64,000 nt of DNA from Paenibacillus contaminans (lineage in GTDB: Bacteria > Bacillota > Bacilli > Paenibacillales > NBRC-103111). The position numbers were made by a program, and so were the translations under genes. Numbering within the stretch: the stretch's first letter is position 1; every line of letters begins with the position of its first letter. Shown here piece after piece: positions 44,519-53,807 of this stretch. The DNA is taken from assembly GCF_003285015.1 (NCBI RefSeq), contig NZ_QMFB01000007.1, positions 124,001 through 188,000 of the forward strand, written 5' to 3'. The notes beneath the pieces were generated by a model. That model did not search any database. It had not been told where the DNA came from and saw nothing but the letters and a program-made list of their open reading frames with translations.

Positions 44519-45130
44519 ATGGAATTATTCATCATTCGCCACGGACAGTCTATCGGCAATACCGTGCCGCATGACATGGCGGACGGGGAATTGACCGCGC
44601 TTGGCCGCAGTCAAGCCGAGCACGTAAAAACGGGTATGCTGGGCGCGAACGTGACGCACATCGTGTCCAGTCCTCTGCAGCGGGCGATCGAAACGGCACA
44701 GCCGCTCGCTCGGGCGGCGAATTTGCCGATTCGGGTATGGATCGAAACGTTCGAGGTTCGCAACAAGGGGGCGTACCGCGGTCCGAGCGAACCGGAGCTG
44801 GCGAGTATGTATCCGGAAATTAAGCTTGAGGACGAAATAGCGGCCGAAGGCTGGTATTGCGCAGGCGACGAGGACGAGGAGACGGCGCATGGCAGGGCCC
44901 GGCGAATATTGGACCGGCTGCGGCGCGAGTTTCCCGGCGAGGAGCGCGTGGCGCTGTTCTCGCATAGCGGCTTCAACCGGCGTCTGCTGCTGGCGGCTCT
45001 CGGCCTGGATTTTCGCAGCGATGTCCGCTTCCTGCAAAGCAACGGAACGATGTACTGGCTAAGCTTCGGCGAAGCCGGGGTAAACGTGAAGTATGTTGGC
45101 GACTTCCGTCCCTTGTTTCAACATTCGTAA
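44519..45130 (+). CDS. Histidine phosphatase 2
   Basis: A 203-residue tandem paralogue of the preceding phosphatase, with the same FIIRHGQS start, SSPLQRAIETAQPL and FSHSGFNRRLL. The middle part (EVRNKGAYRGPSEPELASMYPEI) is conserved between the copies and is likely to form the substrate cap. ATG 44519 has GGGAGGAAG upstream. The close duplication suggests two related phosphorylated substrates or positions. Confidence 0.9.
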   Translation: MELFIIRHGQSIGNTVPHDMADGELTALGRSQAEHVKTGMLGANVTHIVSSPLQRAIETAQPLARAANLPIRVWIETFEVRNKGAYRGPSEPELASMYPEIKLEDEIAAEGWYCAGDEDEETAHGRARRILDRLRREFPGEERVALFSHSGFNRRLLLAALGLDFRSDVRFLQSNGTMYWLSFGEAGVNVKYVGDFRPLFQHS

Positions 45131-45166
45131 CGCATTAATGGCAATTTGGAAGGCGTGATAACGAAA

Positions 45167-47308
45167 ATGAATACCGCAAGGGCGACGCTTATGCTGGGGC
45201 GTTACCCGCAATGGGAACGCAGCTTTTATACGATGCAGCAGGGCTTGCCTTCGAGCCGCGTGAATGCGCTGGCATTCGCTGCGGGGACGTTATGGGCGAG
45301 CACGGACGCCGGGCTGGCCCGACTGGAAGGCGAACGATGGGCAGCAGTCGACGGTGTGGCGGGAGAGGAGCTGTTTCCTCAAGCGGGTGCGGTTACTATG
45401 CTGTATGCGGATCGCGAGGACGCGCTCTGGATGACGGCTGGAAGCGAGCTGTATCGTTTTTTTCGCGGGGAATGGCGCCGGGACAGCCTTGGCTATCCGG
45501 CTATAGCGATGGCGGAGGACGATCGCGGAGCATTGTGGGCGGCTGCTAAGGAAGGGTTGTTTCGTTTGGGTAGGGACGGCTGGCAGCGGGTGGCTCTCTT
45601 CGGGCGAGCGCAGGTGCGTGATCTTGCCGTACTGGGAGACGGTCAGGTATATGCATCGACGGACTCGGGGCTGTTCGCGTTATCCGGCAAGCGGCCGCAC
45701 TGGTTCAAGATCGAAGCGCGGGACGGCGGCATCGTCAGCGACGATTTGCGGGGCATGTCCGCCGACCGGTGGGGCCATCTGTGGATCGGAACCGACAAAG
45801 GCGTTTGCGTGCACGACGATAGCGATATGTTTTATGTCCTCGACGGCTCAAAGGGGTTGGCATGCGAGGATGTCCGGGTAATTGCGCGCGGCGGCGACGG
45901 CACGCGCTGGTTCGGCACCGCGCGGGGAGCGATCCGGCTTCGCGAGGGACAGCTGAGGTATTTCGCCTCCAAGCGCTGGCTGCCCGACGATGACGTTCAT
46001 GCGATAACGGTCGATGCAGACGGGACAGTTTGGGTCGGCACTTCCGGCGGAATAGCGAAGATGTCTGCGCGACTGATGTCGCTGGAGGAGAAGGCGGATC
46101 ATTTTGACAGGATGGTAGAGCGGTACGAAACCCGTTTCGACTATGTCACGCGCAGGGGATTGACCGAAGGGGGCGACATCGAAAGCGGAAGCGTCAGAAT
46201 TTCCGACAACGACGGATTATGGACGTCCGATTACGTCGCAGCACAATGCTACCGTTATGCGGTAACCGGTGACGAGCGGGCGAAGGAGAAGGCTAAACGC
46301 TCCATGCATGCGGTTATGCGACTGCTTTCGGTTACCGGCAGGCCGGGCTTTTTCGCACGTTCCGTCCGACACAAGTCGGAGCCGGGATTCGGCCTGAACG
46401 AAAGCAATCCGGAGTGGCGCCTGAGCGCGGACGGCGAGTGGGAATGGAAGGGCGATACGTCAAGCGACGAGCTGACCGGCCACTTCTATGCTTATTCCGT
46501 CTATTTCGATCTGGCGGCGGATGAGGAAGACAAAGCGCTCATCCGCGCAAACGTAAGCGCGATTATGGATCATGTGATCGAGCATGATTATTGCTTGACC
46601 GACATGGACGGCTTGCCGACAACGTGGGCGGTGTGGACGCCCGGGAAGCTGAATGGAGACGCCAAATGGCTCGATCAGCGGGGAATCAATTCGCTTCAGT
46701 TATTATCGTTTCTGAAATCCGCCGTCCATATGACGGGCGATGAGAAATACGAACGAGAATACCGGAACTTGGTCGCCCGTCACCATTACGGAATGAACAC
46801 GCTGGAGCAGAAAAATACGTTTCTTGGCGAAGCGAGCAGCATTGACGATAATCTCGGCTTTCATGCCTACGTTCCCTTGCTGATGTATGAGACGGATCCT
46901 GATCTGCGCGCCTTATATATGATGAGCTTGGAGCATCATTGGCAGTTCGAGCGCCGGGAGCGGTCGCCTTTATGGAATGCGGTATACGGGGCGTTAACCG
47001 GGCGGGCTTGCGATGTAGAAGCTGCAGTACAGACGCTGGCCGAAATGCCTCTCGACTTTATTCATTGGAAGGTTGTCAACAGCAACCGATCCGACGTCCG
47101 GTTCCATTCTGAGCTCGCCAAACATGGGTACCGCCTTCTTGCCGAACCGCTCCCGTACGAGGAAAGGCCGATGCACCGGTGGGACAAAACGCCATATATA
47201 TGCGACAGCGGAGACGGTCATTTACTCGAGGACGGAACCGTCTATCTTCACCCTTACTGGTTGGCACGGTATTGGAAGCTGATCGACGAGACGGTTAAAG
47301 CGGACTGA
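45167..47308 (+). CDS. Fusion of beta-propeller and alpha/alpha-toroid domains
   Basis: A 713-residue soluble protein. Residues about 10-305 show repeated propeller blades of the two-component-regulator-propeller type (TLWASTDAGLARLEGERW, GHLWIGTDKGVCVHDD, GTVWVGTSGGIAKMS). Residues about 325-713 are helical and resemble the (alpha/alpha)6 toroid of glycan-active enzymes (WTSDYVAAQCYRYAVTGDERAKEKA, LTGHFYAYSVYFDLA). No signal peptide, histidine kinase or DNA-binding domain is present, unlike the usual propeller-bearing hybrid regulators. ATG 45167 was preferred over TTG 45146 for the GGAAGG site. Enzyme function is possible but unproven. Confidence 0.7.
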   Translation: MNTARATLMLGRYPQWERSFYTMQQGLPSSRVNALAFAAGTLWASTDAGLARLEGERWAAVDGVAGEELFPQAGAVTMLYADREDALWMTAGSELYRFFRGEWRRDSLGYPAIAMAEDDRGALWAAAKEGLFRLGRDGWQRVALFGRAQVRDLAVLGDGQVYASTDSGLFALSGKRPHWFKIEARDGGIVSDDLRGMSADRWGHLWIGTDKGVCVHDDSDMFYVLDGSKGLACEDVRVIARGGDGTRWFGTARGAIRLREGQLRYFASKRWLPDDDVHAITVDADGTVWVGTSGGIAKMSARLMSLEEKADHFDRMVERYETRFDYVTRRGLTEGGDIESGSVRISDNDGLWTSDYVAAQCYRYAVTGDERAKEKAKRSMHAVMRLLSVTGRPGFFARSVRHKSEPGFGLNESNPEWRLSADGEWEWKGDTSSDELTGHFYAYSVYFDLAADEEDKALIRANVSAIMDHVIEHDYCLTDMDGLPTTWAVWTPGKLNGDAKWLDQRGINSLQLLSFLKSAVHMTGDEKYEREYRNLVARHHYGMNTLEQKNTFLGEASSIDDNLGFHAYVPLLMYETDPDLRALYMMSLEHHWQFERRERSPLWNAVYGALTGRACDVEAAVQTLAEMPLDFIHWKVVNSNRSDVRFHSELAKHGYRLLAEPLPYEERPMHRWDKTPYICDSGDGHLLEDGTVYLHPYWLARYWKLIDETVKAD

Positions 47309-47360
47309 CGTTTAATCACGAGCGTTATAAAATGAGAAACCGGTCAAAGGGGATGAGCAC

Positions 47361-48221
47361 GTGGAAGCTGTCATTACGGCGGAGATGCGCGAGTTTTTTG
47401 AAACGAACGGTTATGTCGTGGTAAAAAATGCGGTGCCGAAAGCGAACTGCGAACGCGTTATCGAAACGATCTGGCAATTTACGGGCCAGCAGCCGGACGA
47501 TCCGGAGAGCTGGTATCGGCCTGCAGCGGGGATGGATACGTTCTGGAAGCACCAAAAGGAAGGCATGCTGCCTCTGTATAACCACCAAACCATGTGGGAT
47601 AACCGCCAGTATCCGAGACTATACGGCGCTTTCGCCGAATTGCTGGAAGAGGAAAAGCTGTGGGTTAGCATCGACCGGGTCAATATGAAGCCGCCCAGAC
47701 GCGAAGATTTCACGCAATTTAATACCGGGTTTATTCATTGGGATATCGATACGCGTAACTTGACCTTCCCGCTGCCCAAGCCGCGCCGCGTACAGGGAGT
47801 GTTGTACTTGGCCGATACGGAAGCGGATCAAGGCGGCTTTCAATGTGTCCCAAGCATTTACCGCGACTTCGAGCAGTGGCTTCGCGCGCAGCCGGACGAC
47901 CGTCATCCTACCCTTCCGGACGTAACGGGCCACGAAGTCGTCCCGATACCGGGCGAGGCAGGCGATTTGCTGATATGGGATGTTCTGCTGGCGCATGGGA
48001 ACGGGCAAAATTACACGTCGCAGCCGCGGTTTGCGCAGTACATTTCGATGTCTCCCGCTCAGCCCGGCGTTCGCCGAGAGAGTGCGGTCGAAACCTGGCG
48101 CAACCGGACGGGATCATCCGACGTTCCTCAAGATCCGCGCGGCTGGGAAGCGAAGGCAAGTGCGGAGCCCGCAGCGCTGACGGATCTCGGCCGTAAGCTT
48201 CTGGGTCTGGATCCTTGGTGA
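47361..48221 (+). CDS. Phytanoyl-CoA dioxygenase (PhyH) family protein
   Basis: A 286-residue Fe(II)/2-oxoglutarate oxygenase-like protein. The iron triad is visible as His126-x-Asp128 (FIHWDID) and His212 (LLAHGNGQN), with Arg223 the likely 2-oxoglutarate contact. So the active site appears intact. Family members hydroxylate small molecules, including sugars and natural products. The GTG start has AAAGGGGA eight bases upstream. Located between the propeller fusion and the broken SGNH gene in the same operon; its role in sugar breakdown is inferred from context only. Confidence 0.85.
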   Translation: MEAVITAEMREFFETNGYVVVKNAVPKANCERVIETIWQFTGQQPDDPESWYRPAAGMDTFWKHQKEGMLPLYNHQTMWDNRQYPRLYGAFAELLEEEKLWVSIDRVNMKPPRREDFTQFNTGFIHWDIDTRNLTFPLPKPRRVQGVLYLADTEADQGGFQCVPSIYRDFEQWLRAQPDDRHPTLPDVTGHEVVPIPGEAGDLLIWDVLLAHGNGQNYTSQPRFAQYISMSPAQPGVRRESAVETWRNRTGSSDVPQDPRGWEAKASAEPAALTDLGRKLLGLDPW

Positions 48222-48268
48222 TGCCGCAACGAACGGTAACGATTTCAAGAGGGAAAGGATAACGGACG

Positions 48269-48879
48269 ATGAAACTGGAGCAAGGCGATACGCTGCTGAT
48301 GATCGGCGATTCGATTACGGAAGCACCGAAAGGCGAGGGTTATGTGTCCGGCATCGCCTCGCTGCTGCAGGCCGTTTATCCGCAGCTGGGCATACGGGTG
48401 ATGAACAAAGGGGTCGGCGGGCATACGTCGCGCGATCTCAAGCATCGCTGGCAGCAGGATGTGCTGGATCACCGGCCGGAATGGCTGTCGATCAAAATCG
48501 GCATCAATGATGTATGGCAGCAATTCGATCTGCCGGGCAAACCGGCGAATCCCGTTTATATCGACGAATACGAAAGCATTTTGCGCGAATTAATCGCCGG
48601 TACGAAGGGGCAATTGAAGGACTCGTTCTCATGACGCCTTTTTATATCGAATCCAACAGGGCTGATGCGATGCGTGCGATGATGGATCGTTACTCGGATG
48701 TCGTCAGGAGACTGGCGGTGGAGTACGATGCGATTTTCGTCGATACCCAAGCCGTGATGGATGAGTTGATGCGCTATTATTATCCCGGTGCGATCGCGTC
48801 GGACCGCATTCATCCGAAGAAGGCCGGACATATGGCGATCGCAAGGGCGTTTTTGAAATCGATCGGCTTTACTTGGTAG
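48269..48879 (+). pseudogene. SGNH/GDSL hydrolase, frameshifted
   Basis: Two overlapping frames together encode one complete SGNH hydrolase of about 203 residues. The first frame (48269-48634) holds MIGDSITEA (Ser15 nucleophile), NKGVGGHTS and IKIGINDVW. The second, ending at 48879, holds LVLMTPFYIES and the C-terminal SDRIHPKKAGH with the catalytic Asp and His. One extra base in the G run at 48607-48610 (GGGG to GGGGG) would join them exactly. This is either a recent inactivating deletion, a sequencing error in a homopolymer, or less likely programmed slippage. Esterase/acetylesterase activity would be expected for the intact enzyme. Confidence 0.85.
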
Positions 48880-48896
48880 AGAGGATGGAGATCCGC

Positions 48897-49718
48897 TTGA
48901 CGATGAAGAACAAAATCGGCGTAATCGAGGATAATTTCAAGATCGGCGCATGGGAAGGCGTGAAGAAGGCGAAGGAGGTAGGAGCGGAGGGCATTCAACT
49001 TTTTGCGCGGAGGGAGCTGGATCCAGAAGTACTCGGAACAGCCGATCGCAAGGAGCTGAAGCAACTCATCGATTCGCTTGGGCTGGAGGTTGCCTCCTTA
49101 TGCGGCGATACGGGCGGTCCCCGGTTTATGGAGATCGCCACGCATCGGGAGCGGATCGATAAAACGAAGCGTATTCTCGATATGGCGGCCGAGCTCGGGA
49201 CGCCGATCGTAACCGCGCATATCGGTACGATTCCGGACGATACGAGCTCCGAGCTGTATGAAGCGCTGCAGAACGTATGCGCCGAAATCGGCCGGCACGC
49301 GGCATCGATGAAAGCCTTTTATGCGATAGAAACGGGACCGGAAACGGCGGTGCATCTGAAAACGTTCCTTGATTCGATAAACGCTCCGGGCCTGGCAGTC
49401 AACTTCGACCCTGCCAACCTATGGATGGTGAAAGGCGACGATCCGGTGCAAGGCGTGTTTGTCCTGCAAAAGTATATCGTCCATACCCACGTCAAGGACG
49501 GCGTCCGTATTCCCCGAACGGTAAACGGGGAAACCGAATACGATCATGCGGAAACGCCGATCGGGGAGGGCGAGGTGCGGTTCGACGATTATTTTGCGGC
49601 GCTGCGGCAAATCGGTTATACCGGCTACCTGACCATTGAGCGGGAAAAAGGCGAGGTGCCGGAGCGTGAACTGAATATCCGCAACGCAATTGCATTTATT
49701 AAGCGATACAGAGCTTGA
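48897..49718 (+). CDS. TIM-barrel sugar phosphate isomerase/epimerase 1
   Basis: A 273-residue xylose-isomerase-like TIM barrel (AP endonuclease 2 family fold). Metal-site residues are in YAIETGPE, VNFDPANLW, HTHVKDG and TIEREKG. It is a close match in layout to IolE/IolI/UlaE-type enzymes. TTG 48897 with GGAG six bases upstream is the best start; ATG 48903 is nearly as good and ATG 48885 lacks ribosome-site spacing. It follows the broken SGNH gene by 17 bases. Two more members of the same fold are encoded downstream. Confidence 0.85.
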   Translation: MTMKNKIGVIEDNFKIGAWEGVKKAKEVGAEGIQLFARRELDPEVLGTADRKELKQLIDSLGLEVASLCGDTGGPRFMEIATHRERIDKTKRILDMAAELGTPIVTAHIGTIPDDTSSELYEALQNVCAEIGRHAASMKAFYAIETGPETAVHLKTFLDSINAPGLAVNFDPANLWMVKGDDPVQGVFVLQKYIVHTHVKDGVRIPRTVNGETEYDHAETPIGEGEVRFDDYFAALRQIGYTGYLTIEREKGEVPERELNIRNAIAFIKRYRA

Positions 49719-49745
49719 ACAGAGTCGTCAATTGGAGGTGTTTGG

Positions 49746-50945
49746 ATGAACGAACTAGGGAATTCCATAAGTCTGCGGGAAGAAGGCATTCCGATCGGAT
49801 TGTGGGTATCGCCGCCGCCAGACGAAATTACGACGGAACGGTACCGCGAAATCCGCGAGGCAGGTTTTACGTTTGTCATTGGCCTATCGGAGCTTAGTGC
49901 CGGAACCCGGTTTATTCATCAAGCGTTGGACGCAGCTCAACAAAACGAACTGAAGTATTTGGTGTACGATACGAGACTGCTCGAGCTTTCCATAGACGAG
50001 ATGGATAAGGCGGAAACCTATGTTGCGGAATTTGCCGGCCACCCGGCTTATCTAGGCCATTTATTCGTCGACGAACCGTCAATGGATCAGTTCGACCGGC
50101 TGCGCGCCTTAAAGTCCGTCTATCGAAAGGCGGTCCCGCATGGATTGGCCTATGTCAATCTGTTTCCGACCTATGCATCCGATGAACAGAGGGGCGGCAG
50201 TCATGCGGTATACGTGCAGAGCTTTATAGAGAAGTTCGAGCCGGACGTATTGTCCTACGACCATTATCCGTTATTGACCCCTCGTCCGGGGAAGGACCGG
50301 AAATTAACGAAAGACTATTATGAAAACCTCCAAATGATGAGGGAAGCCGCTTTGGGCGCCGGCGTGCCGTTGTGGCTGTTTATCCAGACGCTTGCTTTCA
50401 ACCGATCGAACCGTGACCCGTCGGAGGCGGAAATTCACTGGCAGGTTTATACGAGCTTGGCCTTCGGCGTCAAAGGTATTCAATATTTTACCTACTGGAC
50501 GCCGGATGACGGGAACGAAACATTCGGGGATGCGATGATCGATAAGGGCGGCAAGCAGACGAGGCATTACGGCGAAGTGCAGAGGATTAACCGTGAAATC
50601 GAGCGGATAGGGAAAGTTCTCGTGAAGCTGGTGTCCGCAGGCGTGCTTACGCACGGTGAAATGCAGCCTGCCATCGAAGGAGGCCTGACACAATTTGCTC
50701 CGATCGGCAGGATGGAAGGCGACCCGGTCATCGTCGGCTGTTTTCGGGATCAAGAAGGTCTCCCTTATGCTTTGATCGTTAATGAAAGCTTCAGTGAACG
50801 TTGCTCGCTCCGCTTGTATTTGTCAACGCAGGCGACAGCGGTTCATGTTTGGGAAGACGGCCGAAAAGTTGAAGCCTCCCTTGAGCAGGGCATATTGGCA
50901 TTAGAGCTGGAACCCGGCAAAGGAAAACTAATCGCATTTTCATAG
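49746..50945 (+). CDS. Putative glycoside hydrolase-like TIM-barrel protein
   Basis: A 399-residue soluble protein. The main part is a TIM barrel with acidic residues at strand ends (GHLFVDEPSMDQF, VLSYDHYPL, GVKGIQYFTYWTPDDG), like a retaining glycoside hydrolase of the GH-A clan, and the last 70 residues make a small beta-sandwich. I do not recognise an established family. GGAGGTG precedes the ATG. Co-transcribed with isomerase genes on either side (27 and 11 bases). Cytoplasmic hydrolysis of an imported oligosaccharide is a fair guess. Confidence 0.6.
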   Translation: MNELGNSISLREEGIPIGLWVSPPPDEITTERYREIREAGFTFVIGLSELSAGTRFIHQALDAAQQNELKYLVYDTRLLELSIDEMDKAETYVAEFAGHPAYLGHLFVDEPSMDQFDRLRALKSVYRKAVPHGLAYVNLFPTYASDEQRGGSHAVYVQSFIEKFEPDVLSYDHYPLLTPRPGKDRKLTKDYYENLQMMREAALGAGVPLWLFIQTLAFNRSNRDPSEAEIHWQVYTSLAFGVKGIQYFTYWTPDDGNETFGDAMIDKGGKQTRHYGEVQRINREIERIGKVLVKLVSAGVLTHGEMQPAIEGGLTQFAPIGRMEGDPVIVGCFRDQEGLPYALIVNESFSERCSLRLYLSTQATAVHVWEDGRKVEASLEQGILALELEPGKGKLIAFS

Positions 50946-50956
50946 GAGGTGTTCGC

Positions 50957-51790
50957 ATGCTGAAAGGGATTTATCAGGGATGCTTCCCAAACGATATGCC
51001 GCTCGAGGAGTTGTTCGCGATTAGCCGGAAAGCCGGCTACGATGCAGTAGAGCTTGTCGTTCATCATGCCGATCGCGTTGGCTTGACGCTGGAGACAACG
51101 CCGTCCGAAGCGGAGGAAATACGGCGCTTGGCCGAAAAGCACGGCATACGGCTGAGCTCGCTGTCAGGCGGGCTTGTACGCAAAACGCCGCTTTCTTCGC
51201 CGGACGAAGCCGTACGAACCGAAGGCCGCCGCGTTACAAGCAAGCTTCTGGAGCTTGCGGAAGCCGTCGGTGCGGATACGGTGCTGGTCGTACCGGGTTT
51301 AGTGGATCAAACGACGTCATACGATGATTGCTATTCCCGTACGAGGGATGAATTGCGGAAGGTGGCGGCCGAAGCGGAGCGCAGACGAGTACGGATCGGC
51401 GTAGAGAATGTTTGGAATCATTTCTTGCTGTCACCGCTAGAAATGGCCCGTTATATCGATGAACTCGACTCTCCTATGCTCGGGGCGTACTTCGACGTCG
51501 GCAACGTGCTCCAGTTCGGTTTTCCCGAGCAGTGGATCCGGATTTTGGGACCTCGCATATTCAAGGTGCATGTCAAAGATTTTTCCAGAAGGGTGGGCAA
51601 TGGAGCGGGGTTCGTCGTTCCGCTTCTGGCGGGCGACGTCGATTGGCACGCCGTTCGTTCGGCGCTGCAGGACATCGGCTACGACGATGTGTTGACGGCC
51701 GAAATCCATTCGTATGCGTCTGCGCCTCTGCAGGCCGTCTACGATACGGCCCGTCATTTGGACGTCATTATCGGCGGCGAATCGAGATAA
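50957..51790 (+). CDS. TIM-barrel sugar phosphate isomerase/epimerase 2
   Basis: A 277-residue xylose-isomerase-like barrel. Metal ligands are in RIGVENVWNHFLLSP, GAYFDVGNV, FKVHVKDFS and LTAEIHSYA. It resembles D-tagatose/psicose 3-epimerase and hexulose-6-phosphate isomerase (UlaE/SgbU-like). AGGAGGTG lies six bases before the ATG. It probably interconverts keto-sugar products of the three dehydrogenases encoded in the locus. Confidence 0.88.
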   Translation: MLKGIYQGCFPNDMPLEELFAISRKAGYDAVELVVHHADRVGLTLETTPSEAEEIRRLAEKHGIRLSSLSGGLVRKTPLSSPDEAVRTEGRRVTSKLLELAEAVGADTVLVVPGLVDQTTSYDDCYSRTRDELRKVAAEAERRRVRIGVENVWNHFLLSPLEMARYIDELDSPMLGAYFDVGNVLQFGFPEQWIRILGPRIFKVHVKDFSRRVGNGAGFVVPLLAGDVDWHAVRSALQDIGYDDVLTAEIHSYASAPLQAVYDTARHLDVIIGGESR

Positions 51791-51823
51791 TCATTTTTTA
51801 CACATATATGGAGGGAAGTTAAT

Positions 51824-52783
51824 ATGACGGTTCGAGTAGGATTTATCGGTGCGGGCGGGATCGCCAATTCGCATCTGAATGCGCTGCGTTCGTTCGAAGA
51901 AGTGACGATTACCGCCATTTGCGATATTAACGCCGAGCAGGCGGCTAAAGTATCCGCTCAGTACGGAGCGGCGGCTTATTCGGATTTCGATGTTATGCTC
52001 GAGAAGGAAAAGCTCGATATTTTATTCGTTTGCGTGCCTCCATTCGCACACGGGGATTACGAAGAAAAGTCTGCCGCCCGGGGAATTCATCTTTTCGTCG
52101 AGAAGCCGTTAGGCCTCGAAATGGACGTTATCCGCCGCAAAGCGGAGGCGATCCGCAAGGCAGGCGTCCTGTCCTCCTCCGGCTATTTGCTCCGATACCA
52201 GGATACGACCGCCATCGCAAAGGCGTATTTAGAGGATAAACGGATATTGACCGTACGCGGCTACAATACGACCAAGTTCGTACGCGCTCCGTGGTGGAAG
52301 GTGATGGCCAAATCCGGCGGACAGCTGGTGGAGATGACGACGCATTTCGCCGATTTGATGCGTTATTTTGCAGGCGATGTCCATACGGTGTACGCCAACA
52401 TGGCGCGGCTGGCCACCGAGGAAATCGAAGGAAGCGACATCCCCGACGTAGGTATGGTTAATGTTGTGTTTGCGTCAGGCGCGATCGGTAGCATCGAGAA
52501 CAACTGCATCCAGTTTGAACGGCGTTCGGGCGTCGAACTCATGGGGACGGGATTCCGGGTACTGCTGGACGGCAAAAGCCTGACCATTGCCGACCGCGAG
52601 AAGACGGTCGTTTACCAGGAACGGTCGGACGGTTTGGCCATACAGGATAAAACGTTCATCCGCGCGGTAATTACTGGCGATTCGTCGCTTATACTTTCTC
52701 CTTATGAGGATGCCTTGAAGACGGTCGAGCTTACGCTGGCTGCGAACGATTCGGCGGCATCCGGATTGCCTGTGAACATCTAA
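51824..52783 (+). CDS. Gfo/Idh/MocA-family dehydrogenase 2
   Basis: A 319-residue oxidoreductase with the Rossmann motif GFIGAGGIANSHL and the lysine motif VEKPLGLEMDVIRRKAEAI. The EMTTHFADLMRYFAG segment carries the active-site His. GGAGGGAAG precedes the ATG. It sits between an isomerase and a metallophosphoesterase gene in the operon. Confidence 0.88.
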   Translation: MTVRVGFIGAGGIANSHLNALRSFEEVTITAICDINAEQAAKVSAQYGAAAYSDFDVMLEKEKLDILFVCVPPFAHGDYEEKSAARGIHLFVEKPLGLEMDVIRRKAEAIRKAGVLSSSGYLLRYQDTTAIAKAYLEDKRILTVRGYNTTKFVRAPWWKVMAKSGGQLVEMTTHFADLMRYFAGDVHTVYANMARLATEEIEGSDIPDVGMVNVVFASGAIGSIENNCIQFERRSGVELMGTGFRVLLDGKSLTIADREKTVVYQERSDGLAIQDKTFIRAVITGDSSLILSPYEDALKTVELTLAANDSAASGLPVNI

Positions 52784-52799
52784 AGGAGGGAACGATGCA

Positions 52800-53786
52800 A
52801 TGACGACCGGGGAGAGCCGTTTGACGGGAGAAGCAGAATTGAAGTTTCGCGATAACGGCACGTTTACGATCGTGCAGTTTACCGACGTCCATAACGGAGG
52901 CGGCACCCCGGAGGATTTGCGCTCGTTCGCGATGCTCGAGGCGATCCTTCGCGAGGAGAGGCCCGACTTGGTCGTATACACCGGGGATCAGATCCGCAGC
53001 CGCGGACCCGATCCCCTAGCGCAATTTCGCCAGATTACGTCAATCGCCGAAAAGGCGGGAATTCCTTATGCATTCACATTCGGCAACCACGATTCGCGGC
53101 GTAACGTCACCCGGCAGGAACTAATGGATATGGAGAGCCGTCGGCCTCTTTGCTTGGCGCAGTCCGGACCGGAGCATGTGAGCGGGGTAGGCAATTATTT
53201 GCTTCTGGTATCGGCATCCCGATCGCCGGAAGTTGCGGCTGTCCTCTATTTTATCGACAGCGACCGCAATGCGCCGGAGAGCGAGGTCCATGACGGAAGA
53301 AGCGAGTGGATCGACCGCGATAAAACGGATTGGTACGTCCGGGAGTCCGACACTCTTAAGAGGAAGTTTGGCCGAGCGCTGCCTGCGCTTCTTTTTTGCC
53401 ATATTCCGATGCCGGAATACGAGGAAGTTTGGAATACCCAGCCGTGCTGCGGGTATAAATTCGACGCGGTGCGATGTCCCGGGCGTAACGCCGGTTTGTT
53501 TGCCGCTATGGTGGAGAAAGGCGATGTCATCGGGACATTCGCGGGACACGACCATTCCAACGACTATTGCGGCGTGCTAAACGGGATCCGGCTCTGTTAT
53601 GGGCGGGTCAGCGGGTTTAACGGCAAGGTGCAGGAAGGCTTTCAGCGCGGAGCCCGCATCATAAGGTTAAGGGAAGGGGAACGCCGTTTCGATACGTGGA
53701 TCCGGCTGGAGGACGGCTCGCTTGTAACCCGTCAGCCGGTGCATAAACCGGAGCGGCAGCAAGGAAGCTTGTGCGGCAAGGCTTGA
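52800..53786 (+). CDS. Calcineurin-like metallophosphoesterase 1
   Basis: A 328-residue phosphoesterase with all five metal-site motifs: FTDVH (Asp29, His31), YTGDQ (Asp63), FGNHD (Asn96, His97), FCHIPMPEY and FAGHDHSND. It is of the DcpA/YvnB-like size and lacks a signal peptide, so it acts in the cytoplasm. AAGGAGGG precedes the ATG. The next gene is a paralogue of the same length, 21 bases away. Likely substrates are sugar or cyclitol phosphate mono- or diesters. Confidence 0.9.
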   Translation: MTTGESRLTGEAELKFRDNGTFTIVQFTDVHNGGGTPEDLRSFAMLEAILREERPDLVVYTGDQIRSRGPDPLAQFRQITSIAEKAGIPYAFTFGNHDSRRNVTRQELMDMESRRPLCLAQSGPEHVSGVGNYLLLVSASRSPEVAAVLYFIDSDRNAPESEVHDGRSEWIDRDKTDWYVRESDTLKRKFGRALPALLFCHIPMPEYEEVWNTQPCCGYKFDAVRCPGRNAGLFAAMVEKGDVIGTFAGHDHSNDYCGVLNGIRLCYGRVSGFNGKVQEGFQRGARIIRLREGERRFDTWIRLEDGSLVTRQPVHKPERQQGSLCGKA

Positions 53787-53807
53787 AAGGAGGCTCGCAA
53801 AACCGCC

